Shown: positions 41,719 through 50,126, counted from the first letter of the stretch. The stretch: 64,000 bases of DNA from Cardiobacterium sp. Marseille-Q4385 (GCF_916618745.1 NZ_OU745373.1:1190001-1254000); one strand, 5' to 3'. Translations and numbers: made by a program. Notes: a model not told the origin generated them from the sequence alone.

Positions 41719-42781
41719 GGCGTATAGGACAAAAAAGGAGCCAAGAATCGCTGTAAGCCTTATGCTGCGAGGGTTTAAGCGGGGTCAAAGGCTTTGAACA
41801 CAAAAAATGCTTTTTCTGCGGCTCAAAGCAGATCAAAAAAGATGGCTGGCAAAATGGCAAGCAACGATATAAATGCAAGGCTTGCGGCAAACGTTTTGAC
41901 GGCGGCAAGCGCCTTCAAAACGACGAGCTTTGGACAGCTTATAGCGCAGGCAAACAAACGGCCGCGCAGCTTGCCAAGCAGTACGGATGCGGCAGCAAAA
42001 CCATCTATCGCCGCCTTCGCAGTGTGCAAATCAGGGAGCGCTACCCGCTGCCCGAAAAAGCCAACATCATCATGGATACCACCTATTTCGGGCGCAGTTT
42101 CGGCGTGATGGTGCTGATGGACAGCATCAGCCAACAGGCTCTGTCCGTCGATGAAGTCAAATACGAAACCAACGCCCTGTATGCCGCGGCGCTGAACGAG
42201 CTTCGGGAAAAAGGCGTTGAGATACAAAGTATTGTCTGCGACGGGCGAAAGGGATTACTACAGATGTTTCCCGAGATTCCCGCGCGGCTATGCCAGTTTC
42301 ACCAGGTCAAAACCGTCAGCCGTTATCTGACACGTAACCCGAAAACGGCGGCAGGCAAGGCGCTGTGGCGACTGACGCTCACCCTGAAGGACAGCGGCAA
42401 GACAGCGTTTCAAGGCGCGCTGCAGGCATGGTTTGGGCAGCATGAGGGCTTCCTCAACGAACGAACGGTCAACGAGGAAACCGGCAGTTCGCACTAAACG
42501 CACAAGACGCTGAGAAGCGCGTATTTGAGCCTGAAACGGAACTTGGACTACCTGTTTACCTTTGAAGCGTATCCCGTTTTGGGCATGTGCAACACCACCA
42601 ATTTGCTGGATGGGCGCTTTGCCGACTTAAAGTGCAAATTGGGGTGTCATCACGGGATGAAAAGAGAGAATAAAGTCAAGTTTATAAAGGATTATTTCGC
42701 CATGCCTGACGATAGATAGCTCCTTTTTTGTCCTATAGACACAAGGTCCTCCAAGATAGCTCCTTTTTTGTCCTATACGCC
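41719..42781. mobile_element. 1,063-bp insertion sequence in tag (IS256-like, Zn-ribbon variant)
   Basis: Perfect 23-bp terminal inverted repeats, beginning GGCGTATAGGAC and continuing through a run of six A to GGAGC. They are flanked by an 8-bp target duplication CGAAATGG (41711-41718 and 42782-42789). The right end carries an extra internal copy of most of the terminal repeat at about 42716-42737, 41 bp inside. It contains one transposase frame on the plus strand, now broken. Confidence 0.93.
41757..42719 (+). pseudogene. Transposase with Zn-ribbon, inactivated by an in-frame stop
   Basis: The frame includes an N-terminal zinc ribbon (CFFCGSKQIKKDG then YKCKACGKRF), a helix-turn-helix (AAQLAKQYGCGSKTIYRRL), and a catalytic-type core (IIMDTTYFGRSFGVMVLMD, IQSIVCDGRKGLLQMF). 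TAA at 42495-42497 interrupts it after TGSSH; the same frame then continues THKTLRSAYLSLKRNLDYLF to a natural end at 42719. No ATG, GTG or TTG precedes the zinc ribbon in frame, so the start also appears lost. The domain order resembles the variant Zn-binding IS256-type transposases; the family call is tentative. Confidence 0.85.
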
Positions 42782-42997
42782 CGAAATGGTCGTAGGCGCG
42801 GCGCAGGTTGTCCGCCTTGTTGAGAATGGTCGTCCAGCTCAAGCCTGCCTGGTTGATTTCAAAAACGAGACGCTCAAAGAGGCGGTCATCTTCCGCGATG
42901 GGAAAGCCGTATTCGTGGTCATGGTAGCGGCGGTGCGGGTTATCGGGCGGCAGTGTCGCAGTGTAGTCGCAGTAGTGCATGGGGGTGGGCGGAAGCT

Positions 42998-43026
42998 AAA
43001 AGAAAAGGGCGCGCCGTAGCGCGCCC
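42998..43026 (-). terminator. Terminator of the OsmB-like lipoprotein gene
   Basis: On the minus strand, GGGCGCGC, loop TACG, GCGCGCCC, followed by TTTTCTTTT, between the small lipoprotein and tag. Confidence 0.88.
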
Positions 43027-43046
43027 CGGGTGATGGCGAGTGTCGC

Positions 43047-43250
43047 TCAGCGGATCTGGCTGCCGATGACGCCGCCCAATGCAGCACCACCGAGAATGGC
43101 GCCAGTATCGCCGCCGATCATGCTGCCGGCGGCACCGCCGACAGCGGCACCGATTGCGGTATTGCGTTGTGCCGGGGTCAGGCTGTTGCACGCGGTCAGT
43201 GAGGCGAGCAATGCGAGGGCAAGGATGCCTTTGTTTAGTGCGGATTTCAT
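43047..43250 (-). CDS. OsmB-like glycine-zipper lipoprotein
   Basis: A small lipoprotein of 67 residues. Signal peptide and lipobox MKSALNKGILALALLASLTAC, then QRNTAIGAAVGGAAGSMIGGDTGAILGGAALGGVIGS, a glycine-zipper stretch as in OsmB/SlyB-type outer-membrane lipoproteins. ATG 43250 has GGAGATATCC upstream; the longer frame to 43358 lacks a leader. Such proteins are often stress-induced and stabilise the envelope; that role is inferred from the family. Confidence 0.82.
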   Translation of the reverse strand: MKSALNKGILALALLASLTACNSLTPAQRNTAIGAAVGGAAGSMIGGDTGAILGGAALGGVIGSQIR

Positions 43251-43373
43251 GGATATCTCCCTGTGTAAGTGCGGATGCACATGGTGTGCGCATTCAGTAT
43301 CGCACAGCGGCACCCGTGCGAATCTGAACGGTGCCTTACGTTTCCGCAAAGCAGCCACTGCCGGTTTAACGCA

Positions 43374-44171
43374 TCACCACCAGCGGTGAAAGTGGTGCAG
43401 CGGACCATGACCGCTGCCGACATGCAGGCGGTCGGCGGCGGCAATGGCGGCACCGATGTAGTCCTTAGCCGCATGTACGGCATCAACGAGCGCCAAGCCG
43501 CGTGCGAGGCCGGCAGTGATGGCAGCCGACAGGGTGCAGCCGGTGCCGTGCGTATTTTTGCCGGGGTGACGCGCGGCGGAAAGCCAGGTAGCACCGCCGG
43601 TGGTGAGGAGCAGGTCGTCGCTGGCATCGCCGGCGAGATGCCCGCCTTTGAGCAGCACGGCGTGGCAGCCGAGGGCGAGCAGATCGGCGGCAGCTTGCGG
43701 CATATCGTCACGCGTGGTGACGGGACGGCCAAGCAGTTCGCCCGCTTCGGGCAGGTTGGGGGTTATCAGGGTGGCAAGCGGGATGAGACGCTCACGCAGG
43801 GTGGCGATGGCGGCATCGGCGAGCAGTTTGTCGCCGCTTTTTGCGACCATCACCGGGTCGATGACGAGATACGGCAGAGCGACGGCGGCGAGGCTCTCGG
43901 CGACGGTGCAGATGGTTTGACTGTCGCCCAGCATCCCCGTTTTTACCGCTTGCGGCGGCAGGTCGGCAAAGACGGCTTCGATTTGGGCGCGGATGAGGGC
44001 GGGACTGATGGCCTCGACGGCAGTGACGGCGCGGGTGTTCTGCGCAGTGACGGCGGTGATGACGGAGGCGCCATAAACGCCAAGAGCGGAAAAGGTTTTG
44101 AGATCGGCCTGGATGCCGGCGCCGCCGCCGGAATCGGATCCGGCAATGGTGAGGGCGATGGAAGTGGGCAT
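43374..44171 (-). CDS. thiD: Hydroxymethylpyrimidine/phosphomethylpyrimidine kinase
   Basis: Two-step phosphorylation of HMP to HMP-pyrophosphate for thiamine synthesis. The ribokinase-fold protein (265 residues) has ALTIAGSDSGGGAGIQADLKTF (substrate site), VKTGMLGD, YLVIDPVMVAKSGDKLL, and the anion hole and catalytic Asp region NTHGTGCTLSAAITAGLARG. A TPP riboswitch lies in its leader, so expression should fall when thiamine pyrophosphate is abundant. No other thiamine genes are adjacent. Confidence 0.96.
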   Translation of the reverse strand: MPTSIALTIAGSDSGGGAGIQADLKTFSALGVYGASVITAVTAQNTRAVTAVEAISPALIRAQIEAVFADLPPQAVKTGMLGDSQTICTVAESLAAVALPYLVIDPVMVAKSGDKLLADAAIATLRERLIPLATLITPNLPEAGELLGRPVTTRDDMPQAAADLLALGCHAVLLKGGHLAGDASDDLLLTTGGATWLSAARHPGKNTHGTGCTLSAAITAGLARGLALVDAVHAAKDYIGAAIAAADRLHVGSGHGPLHHFHRWW

Positions 44172-44218
44172 ATGGATTCCCTTGCTGTTGTGACGAGTGA
44201 ACGGGAACCGGCGTGTAC

Positions 44219-44294
44219 CTTGTTCCCTCCGACGGTGCTAACCGTTTCAGGTTCTACGGGTATTTCTCAGTTCCATAAGGAACACCCCGACAAG
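44219..44294 (-). promoter_or_regulatory. TPP riboswitch (THI element) upstream of thiD
   Basis: Read on the minus strand: closing helix CTTGT/ACAAG, then TCGGGGTG, CTGAGA, ATACCCGTAGAACCTGA and GGTTAGCACCGTCGGAGGGA. These are the conserved pyrimidine- and pyrophosphate-sensing elements in the correct order. It ends about 48 bp before the thiD ATG, consistent with control of translation or termination. Confidence 0.95.
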
Positions 44295-44387
44295 CGGCGC
44301 CGATTATATCGGGCAGCACGCCGTCTTTGTTCTTTCGCCTCCAATTTTGTGCTCGACAGGATTCTGCTCAGGCGACGTAGTTGCTGG

Positions 44388-44480
44388 GCCCACCAAGCGG
44401 CATCAATACTGGGTTTTTACTCCCCCTTCCGCCCTTCGGGCACCTTCCCCCGCAAGCGGGGAAGGGATTTTCGTGCCAAG
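44388..44480. repeat. 25-bp-family copy and adjacent hairpin repeat
   Basis: CACCAAGCGGCATCAATACTGG is a copy of the 25-bp repeat. Next to it is CCCTTCCGCCCTTCGGG followed by a CCTTCCCCCGC/GCGGGGAAGG hairpin, which could end the M23 peptidase transcript. Confidence 0.65.
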
Positions 44481-44486
44481 CAGCGG

Positions 44487-45838
44487 CTATTTCTTTTTCA
44501 CGCCCTGTTTGGCGATTTCCGTCATTTCGCGTTCGTACTGGGTGCAGCGGTAGCGCCAGGCGTCCTTGTAGTCTTCGGCGAGCGGTTTGTTTTCTGGCAG
44601 TTGTACGGTCATCGGGTCGTAGGGAATGTCGTCGATGCGCACTTCGTAGTGCAGGTGGCTGCCGGTGCTCATGCCACTGTTGCCGAGGCGGCCAACGGTC
44701 TGGCCGCGCGAGATTTCCTGTCCGGTTTCAACGTCGAGATCGGAGAGGTGGGCGTAGCGGGTCTGGTAGCCGTTGGCATGGTCGATGATGACAACACGGC
44801 CATAGCCGCCACGCCAACCCGCGTAGTTGACGATGCCGTCGCCGGTGGCGCGCACGGGAGCGCCGTGTGCCGCCTTGAAGTCGGTGCCTTCGTGCGGGCG
44901 GATGATGCGGGTGATGGGGTGGACACGGGCGGGGTCAAACGGCGAGCTGATGTGGTCGTAGTGATCAAGCGGGATGCGGTCCATCGCCACTTCCGGCGCA
45001 TTGCCTTCGCGGTCGTAGTACCAGATGTTTTTGCCTTCGAAGCGGGCGTAGTAGGTGTAGGTGTAGCGGCCTTCGCGCAGGCGGGCGGCGATGATTTTGC
45101 TGTTTTCGGGGTTGGTTTTGCCGTCTTTGGTGTAGGTGCTGTAGAGGATTTCGACGGTGCTGATGGCTTCGTCCTCGATTTTGTGTTGCAGCGGTTCGAG
45201 TTGTTTGATGAGGACGGGGTTGAGGTCGCTTTTTGCGATGTGTTGCCACTGGTTGCCGACGGCGCGGAAGCTACGGTAGTGCTTGCGGAAGCTGCCTTTG
45301 CTCTCGACGATTTTTTCTTCGCCGGACGGGGACTCAGGTTTTTCCCCGCTGGGTGGGGTTTCGGGTTTTGTCTCGCTGGGAGGAGTTTCCGGTTTTGTCT
45401 CGCTGGACGGGGTTGCAGGTTTTGCCTCGCTGGGCGGGGTTTCCGGCTTTGTCTCGCTGGGCGGGGTTTCGGGCTTTGCTCGCTGGGCGGGTTTCGGGTT
45501 TTCTCGCCGGGCGGGGTTAGGGGTTTTGGCGCGCCGGGCGGGGTTTCGGGTTGTGGCCCGCGGGGAGGGGTTTCCGGTTTTGTCCCGCTGGGCGGAGCTT
45601 TGGGTTTTTCTTCACCTGACGCTTGGTCGTCGTCAACGATGTCGCCCTCTGCCTCGTCCGGCGGGATGTCGTCGGGTAGGGCTTCGCCGCTTGTTACGGT
45701 ATGATGCGCGCTCTTGTATTCCGGCAGCCAGAAGTCCAGCGGCAGCAGCGCGTACAGGGCCACGCCAAGGAAGCCAATCAGGGCGAGCCAGGGCAGCAGG
45801 CGCTGTAAGATGCGGTCGTTGTGCGGATGTTGTGGCAT
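44487..45838 (-). pseudogene. M23 (LytM) peptidase with PSETKPETP linker repeats, frameshifted
   Basis: Envelope peptidoglycan endopeptidase-type protein. The N-terminal part (45838 to about 45480) has a TM anchor (LLPWLALIGFLGVALYALLP) and an acidic, Pro-rich linker. A run of 27-bp units encoding TKPETPPSE lies at about 45350-45600. A single T is missing near 45479 relative to the repeat consensus, throwing the frame. Downstream, the other frame encodes the full M23 domain with HEGTDF (zinc His and Asp), ATGDGIVNYAGWRGGYG and HLHYEVR (zinc His), ending at 44487. Either a real inactivation or a sequencing error in repeats. Without the shift it would be about 450 residues. Confidence 0.85.
45350..45600 (-). 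repeat. 27-bp tandem repeats encoding TKPETPPSE in the M23 gene
   Basis: About nine units with core CCCAGCGAGACAAAACC, four or five nearly perfect (45350-45480) and the rest degraded. The core resembles the GCCAAGCGRGATAAA part of the dispersed 25-bp repeat. Confidence 0.8.
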
Positions 45839-45900
45839 GGGCTTGGCGGCGCGGGGTTAGGCTGAAAGTGCCGCATTGTACTGTTTTTTCGGAGGTGTTT

Positions 45901-47103
45901 ATGTCTATGAGTGTGGATGCGCAGTTGGCGCTGTTTCGGCGCGGCGCCGAGGATTTTATCGGCGAGGAAGAGCTTGTCGCCAAGTTGAAGGCGGGCAAGC
46001 GGCTGCGGGTGAAACTGGGCATGGATCCGACCGCACCGGATTTGCATTTCGGCCACACGGTAGTCTTGAACAAGTTACGCCAGTTCCAGGAAGCCGGGCA
46101 CACAGTGCTGTTTTTGATTGGCGATTTCACCGCGATGATTGGCGATCCCTCCGGCAAGAATGCGACGCGTCCGCCTCTGTCCAAGGAGCAGGTGCTGACA
46201 AATGCGGAGACGTACAAGGAACAGGTATTCAAGGTGCTTGACCGCGACAAGACGGAGGTGGTCTTTAATTCGCACTGGATGGAGGGGCTGTCGTCCACGG
46301 ATTTTGTCCGCCTCGCCGCGAAGTACACGGTGGCGCGGATGCTGGAACGCGATGATTTCCACAAGCGCTATACGGAAGGCCGCCCGATTGCGGTGCATGA
46401 GTTTTTGTACCCGCTGACGCAGGGCTATGATTCGGTGGCGCTGGAAGCGGATGTGGAATTGGGCGGCACGGATCAGAAGTTCAATCTGCTGGTCGGACGC
46501 GATTTGCAGCGCGAGTACGGGCAGTCGCCGCAGGCCATCATCACGATGCCGATTCTGGAAGGCCTCGACGGTGTGCAGAAGATGAGCAAGTCGCTCGGCA
46601 ATTACATCGGTATTTTCGACGCGCCAAACGAGATGTTCGGCAAGGTGATGTCGATTTCGGATGACTTGATGTGGCGCTGGTTCACGCTGCTGTCTTTCCG
46701 CTCGCTGGATGAGATCAAGGCGCTGCAAGCGGAGGTCGCAAGCGGCCGCAATCCGCGTGATGTGAAGTTCGAGCTGGCGCGCGAACTGGTCGGGCGTTTC
46801 CATAATGCAGCGGCAGCGGAGGCGGCGCAGGAAGCTTTCGTCAACCGCTTCGCCAAAAACGAGATTCCGGAAGATCTGGAAGAGATCACTATCGCTTGCG
46901 AGGATGCCGAAATGGCGATTGCCCATGTGCTGAAAGCAGCCGGGATGGTGCCGAGTACGTCCGAAGGGCTGCGCATGGTGGATGGCGGCGCGGTCAAGGT
47001 GGACGGCGAGAAGGTCGCCGACCGCAGTTTCAAGCTGCCGCGCGGTTTCAGCGGCATTATTCAGGCGGGCAAGCGCCGTATCGCCAAGGTTGTATTGGCA
47101 TGA
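45901..47103 (+). CDS. tyrS: Tyrosyl-tRNA synthetase (TyrZ-type)
   Basis: Charges tRNA-Tyr. The class I synthetase (400 residues) has the HIGH-equivalent DLHFGHTVVLNKL, tyrosine-site motifs QGYDSVALEADVELGGTDQKFN, the ATP-site KMSKSLGNYIG, and a C-terminal S4-like RNA-binding domain (GGAVKVDGEKVADRSFKL). The length and the LHFGH form suit the TyrZ-like group rather than the 424-residue E. coli TyrS. GGAGGTG lies 4 bp before ATG 45901. Its stop overlaps the next gene's start. Confidence 0.95.
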   Translation: MSMSVDAQLALFRRGAEDFIGEEELVAKLKAGKRLRVKLGMDPTAPDLHFGHTVVLNKLRQFQEAGHTVLFLIGDFTAMIGDPSGKNATRPPLSKEQVLTNAETYKEQVFKVLDRDKTEVVFNSHWMEGLSSTDFVRLAAKYTVARMLERDDFHKRYTEGRPIAVHEFLYPLTQGYDSVALEADVELGGTDQKFNLLVGRDLQREYGQSPQAIITMPILEGLDGVQKMSKSLGNYIGIFDAPNEMFGKVMSISDDLMWRWFTLLSFRSLDEIKALQAEVASGRNPRDVKFELARELVGRFHNAAAAEAAQEAFVNRFAKNEIPEDLEEITIACEDAEMAIAHVLKAAGMVPSTSEGLRMVDGGAVKVDGEKVADRSFKLPRGFSGIIQAGKRRIAKVVLA

Positions 47104-48479
47104 AGAAGCTGCTGATGTTCCCGCTTGCGGCGGCGATAGCGGCTGCCGTCTGCGCGCAACCGCTGCCGTCCGCGCCAAGCGGGAAAAAACCCGAATCCGC
47201 GCCAAGCGAGATAAATACTGGGCTTGCGGCGGATGCTGACCACCCTGCCCCGCCGCCGCTGCTCGCCGCACAGCAGGACACACCGTTTTCCGTCAAGGCA
47301 CTGTTCTCGTCCTATAAACCCAGCATCTATCAGGTGCGCACCATCAACACCGCCACCGGGCAGAAAACCAGCATCGGCTCCGGTTTCGTCATCGGCAACG
47401 GCAAGATGATTGCCACCAACTACCACGTCATCGCCGACGCGGTGAACAAGGAAAAACACGCCATCGAATATATCGCCACCGATGACAAGGAAGGCCAGCT
47501 GCGCCTGCTCGCGGTGGACGTGGTGCATGACCTCGCCATCGTCGCCGCTGATCACGACCTCGGCAAACCCTTCAAGCTCGGCGGCGTACCCGAACAGGGC
47601 GAAGCCCTCTACTCCCTCGGCAATCCCGGCGATCTCGGTTTCATCATCGTTGACGGCATCAACAACGGCATCCTGCAAAAGAGCGCGCGCTCGCGCATCC
47701 TCTTCTCCGGCGCCATCAACTCCGGCATGAGCGGCGGCCCGACCGTCAACAAGGCGGGCGAAGTCATCGGCATCAACGTCGAAAGCCAGGGTAACGACAT
47801 CGGCTTCCTCGTTCCGGCCAGCCACCTCGCCGAACTGCTCAAGCAGGCGGAAAGCGGTGCGGTCAACATCAACGAAAGCATCGCCGACCAGCTTATCGCC
47901 GACAACGACAAATACTACGCCCCGTTTTTCAAAAACGACTGGAAAAAAGCGACCATCGGCCACTACACCGTGCCGACCGAACTCGGCGGCGACCTGCGCT
48001 GCTGGGACGTCTCGCCGCAACAAGAGCTGGAAGACCTCGCCGCGAGCGAATCCGTCATCTGCCAGTCTGACCGCGTCACCTACATCAGCGGCGACACCCA
48101 GGTCGGGCGCATGGGCTTCGTGTACAGCAATTTCTACGCCCGCGAACCCATGCCGACCGCGCGCTTCTACCACCTCTACAGCCGCGAATACCGCCTGCCC
48201 TACGAAATGCGTTCGCGCCGCGACTTCGGCGACTTCGCCTGCACCGCCGACTTCGTCGCCATCGGTGGCAAACCCTTCAAGACCACTTACTGCACCCAGC
48301 CGTCGAAAAAATACATCAAAAACGGCGAAGCCATCTCCGACCTCTACCTGATCGCCGCGCAAATCGGCGAAAAACAACAAGGCTTCACCATCACCATGAT
48401 GCTCACCGGCATCCAGGAAAACCTCGGCAAACGCGTCATGGCGCACCTACTGGAACAAATCACATGGCAAGCGAACTGA
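47100..48479 (+). CDS. Secreted trypsin-like serine protease (S1C, no PDZ)
   Basis: Periplasmic protease of 459 residues. Signal peptide MKKLLMFPLAAAIAAAVCAQ, then a short linker (APSGKKPESAPSEINTG) written in two copies of the dispersed 25-bp repeat. Catalytic His in MIATNYHVIAD, Asp in VVHDLAIVAAD and Ser in INSGMSGGPTVNKAG form an HtrA-like triad; no PDZ domain follows. Instead an unrelated C-terminal half (about 265-459) has paired Cys (RCWDVS, VICQSD, FACTAD, YCTQPS). The ATG overlaps the tyrS stop by 4 bp, and its end overlaps the FHA gene by 16 bp, so protease and FHA protein are coupled. Confidence 0.88.
   Translation: MKKLLMFPLAAAIAAAVCAQPLPSAPSGKKPESAPSEINTGLAADADHPAPPPLLAAQQDTPFSVKALFSSYKPSIYQVRTINTATGQKTSIGSGFVIGNGKMIATNYHVIADAVNKEKHAIEYIATDDKEGQLRLLAVDVVHDLAIVAADHDLGKPFKLGGVPEQGEALYSLGNPGDLGFIIVDGINNGILQKSARSRILFSGAINSGMSGGPTVNKAGEVIGINVESQGNDIGFLVPASHLAELLKQAESGAVNINESIADQLIADNDKYYAPFFKNDWKKATIGHYTVPTELGGDLRCWDVSPQQELEDLAASESVICQSDRVTYISGDTQVGRMGFVYSNFYAREPMPTARFYHLYSREYRLPYEMRSRRDFGDFACTADFVAIGGKPFKTTYCTQPSKKYIKNGEAISDLYLIAAQIGEKQQGFTITMMLTGIQENLGKRVMAHLLEQITWQAN
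47174..47225 (+). repeat. Two 25-bp-family repeats inside the protease signal/linker region
   Basis: GCCAAGCGGGAAAAAACCC (47174) and GCCAAGCGAGATAAATACTG (47201) follow at 27 bp, keeping frame. They encode APSGKKPES and APSEINTG. The second is nearly a perfect match to the intergenic consensus. Confidence 0.85.
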
Positions 48480-49405
48480 CCATCGAAACCCCCGACCACG
48501 TCCACCGCATCCACCACTACCCCGTGCGTATTGGTCGCAGCCCGGACAACGACATCACCATCAAAAGCCCGTTTATCGCTGACCACCACGTCGTCATCGA
48601 AGAAACCGGCCAAGGCCTCACCATCCGCAGCCTCGACGAAAGCCATGCCAACGGCACGCGCATCTGCAGCACCCGCGCCCTCGACGGCAACACCCTGCTG
48701 CAAATCGGCGCGGCGACCCTGAAAATCTGGACGGATCGCAGCAAACCCATGCCGTATGCCGACAAAAAACGGCGCTGGTGGCCGCTGCTCACCCACCCCG
48801 CCGCCGTATTCTGCTGGTTCGCCGCCGCCATCGCCCTGCCGATGTGGGACGGCTACCTCGACAGCCCGCAAAGCTACATCTTCGACTACAACCGCTTCAT
48901 CACCTTGCTCATCACCCTGCTCGGCATCACCTGGATCGTGCACAGCATGATCCTGCCGCTCTCACGCCGCTACCTCATCCTGCCCGTACTCGGCATCATC
49001 AGCGCCTATAGCGCCGGTAGCGACATCGTGGACAGCCTCGCCGGCTGGTACGGCTTCCAGTTCAACAGCGCCGCTGCCGCCACCTGTGGCACCGTCCTCG
49101 CCTACCTCGGCTACCTGTGGCTGCACCGTGCCTTCCTGCGCGACCACATCCCGCTTGCCGGCCGCGTCCTGCGCCGCGCCACCCTGCTTACCGCCCTGCC
49201 CGTCACCCTGCTCGTCAGCTACGCCTACCTGCGCGATCACGACTTCTTCAGCCAGCGTCCCGGCAGCTACCCCGTTTACCAGAGCGAGCTGGGCAGCAGC
49301 GTCCTCTTCAATAGTCAAATAAAACCAATCAAAAACTTCTTTTCGATTGACAAAAATGAACAGTGCGCAAATAATCCGCGCCATTGCCGCGCGACCGCGT
49401 GGTAA
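48464..49405 (+). CDS. FHA-domain integral membrane protein
   Basis: Residues about 15-75 are a forkhead-associated domain (YPVRIGRSPDNDITI, then ADHHVVIEE, and ESHANGTRI), which would read phosphothreonine. Several TM helices follow (about 110-127, 142-163, 170-187, 205-222, 237-255). The last 60 residues are hydrophilic. It overlaps the protease gene by 16 bp. A membrane FHA protein coupled to a periplasmic protease suggests an envelope stress or signalling module, but no Ser/Thr kinase is in the window. The exact function is unknown. Confidence 0.82.
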   Translation: MASELTIETPDHVHRIHHYPVRIGRSPDNDITIKSPFIADHHVVIEETGQGLTIRSLDESHANGTRICSTRALDGNTLLQIGAATLKIWTDRSKPMPYADKKRRWWPLLTHPAAVFCWFAAAIALPMWDGYLDSPQSYIFDYNRFITLLITLLGITWIVHSMILPLSRRYLILPVLGIISAYSAGSDIVDSLAGWYGFQFNSAAAATCGTVLAYLGYLWLHRAFLRDHIPLAGRVLRRATLLTALPVTLLVSYAYLRDHDFFSQRPGSYPVYQSELGSSVLFNSQIKPIKNFFSIDKNEQCANNPRHCRATAW

Positions 49406-49434
49406 TACAACCCAATGAACATACGGAGAAAAAT

Positions 49435-49905
49435 ATGACCATCAACATCGGTATGAGCGAAAGCCAACGTAAAACTATTGCCGAAGGCCTGACCAAAGTG
49501 CTGGCCGACAGCTACACCCTTTACCTCAAAACCCACAATTACCACTGGAACGTCGAAGGCCCGCAATTCCGCACCCTGCACCTCATGTTTGAAGAGCAGT
49601 ACACCGAACTTGCCACCGCTATCGACGAAATCGCCGAACGCATCCGCGCCCTGGGCTACTACGCACCGGGCTCATACAGCGAATACGCCGCACTGACCAG
49701 CATCAAAGAAGGCAAGGCGGGCACTGACGCTACCACCATGATCCGCGAACTCGTCGAAGGCCAGGAAACCGTGGTGCGCACCTGCCGTGTTCTCCTGCCT
49801 GCTGTGGACGAAGCCAGCGATGAACCAACCAACGATCTGCTCACCAACCGCATGCAAACCCACGAAAAAGCCGCGTGGATGCTGCGCTCCCTGCTGGAAA
49901 AATGA
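49435..49905 (+). CDS. dps: Dps-family ferritin-like DNA/iron protection protein
   Basis: Dodecameric mini-ferritin storing iron and protecting DNA from peroxide. The 156-residue protein has the inter-subunit ferroxidase residues in HNYHWNVEGPQFRTLHLMFEEQY (His, His, Glu) and DEIAERIRALGYYAPG (Asp, Glu). There is no long Lys-rich N-terminal tail, so direct DNA binding may be weak. CGGAGAAA lies 5 bp before ATG 49435. A terminator follows. Confidence 0.93.
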   Translation: MTINIGMSESQRKTIAEGLTKVLADSYTLYLKTHNYHWNVEGPQFRTLHLMFEEQYTELATAIDEIAERIRALGYYAPGSYSEYAALTSIKEGKAGTDATTMIRELVEGQETVVRTCRVLLPAVDEASDEPTNDLLTNRMQTHEKAAWMLRSLLEK

Positions 49906-49943
49906 GCCAGCCCACCCAATACGAATAACACACACAAACTCGC

Positions 49944-49974
49944 GCGCCCGCTGACCACGGGCGCTTCTTTTTTA
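49944..49974 (+). terminator. Terminator after dps
   Basis: GCGCCCG, loop CTGACCA, CGGGCGC, followed by a T-rich tail. Confidence 0.85.
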
Positions 49975-50076
49975 TTGCACTGCTGCCCGGCAAAATTCGC
50001 CTAGCGGAATCCGGAGAAAAATACGTTTTTCAAATGTTCATGAAAAATCGGCTGTATAGATTTCAGGGGAAAGCGG

Positions 50077-50085
50077 CTATACAAT
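50077..50085 (+). promoter_or_regulatory. Possible -10 element upstream of the entericidin gene
   Basis: CTATACAAT about 42 bp before the ATG resembles a sigma-S/sigma-70 extended -10 with the C at -13. Entericidin B in E. coli is stationary-phase induced. No clear -35 is seen. Confidence 0.4.
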
Positions 50086-50126
50086 GCCCCCACTTCCACT
50101 GGGGAAGACAACAACTGGAGACACCC

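Larger units (their letters stand above)
41361..42980 (-). pseudogene. tag: DNA-3-methyladenine glycosylase I, interrupted by an insertion sequence
   Basis: Base-excision-repair enzyme removing 3-methyladenine. The N-terminal part (42980 down to 42782) reads MHYCDYTATLPPDNPHRRYHDHEYG and stops matching after RRAYDHF. The C-terminal part (41718 down to 41361) resumes FAIEHVAAYGEADIARLLADAGIIRNRRKI and ends with the zinc-ligand region GAHRRDCPVY. Removing the 1,063-bp element and one 8-bp duplication restores an uninterrupted frame of 182 residues, the normal Tag length. As it stands neither fragment should be active, so the strain likely lacks Tag unless the element excises. Confidence 0.95.

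Noticed and set aside
43269..45704. An 811-codon plus-strand frame over thiD and the M23 gene
   Set aside because: It runs antisense to thiD, the TPP riboswitch and the M23 repeats; its Gly/Arg/Phe-rich C-terminus is only the reverse of the PSETKPETP linker.
45283..47103. A 606-codon plus-strand frame starting inside the M23 linker and running into tyrS
   Set aside because: Only the part from ATG 45901 matches tyrosyl-tRNA synthetase and has GGAGG before it; the upstream part is antisense to the M23 gene.
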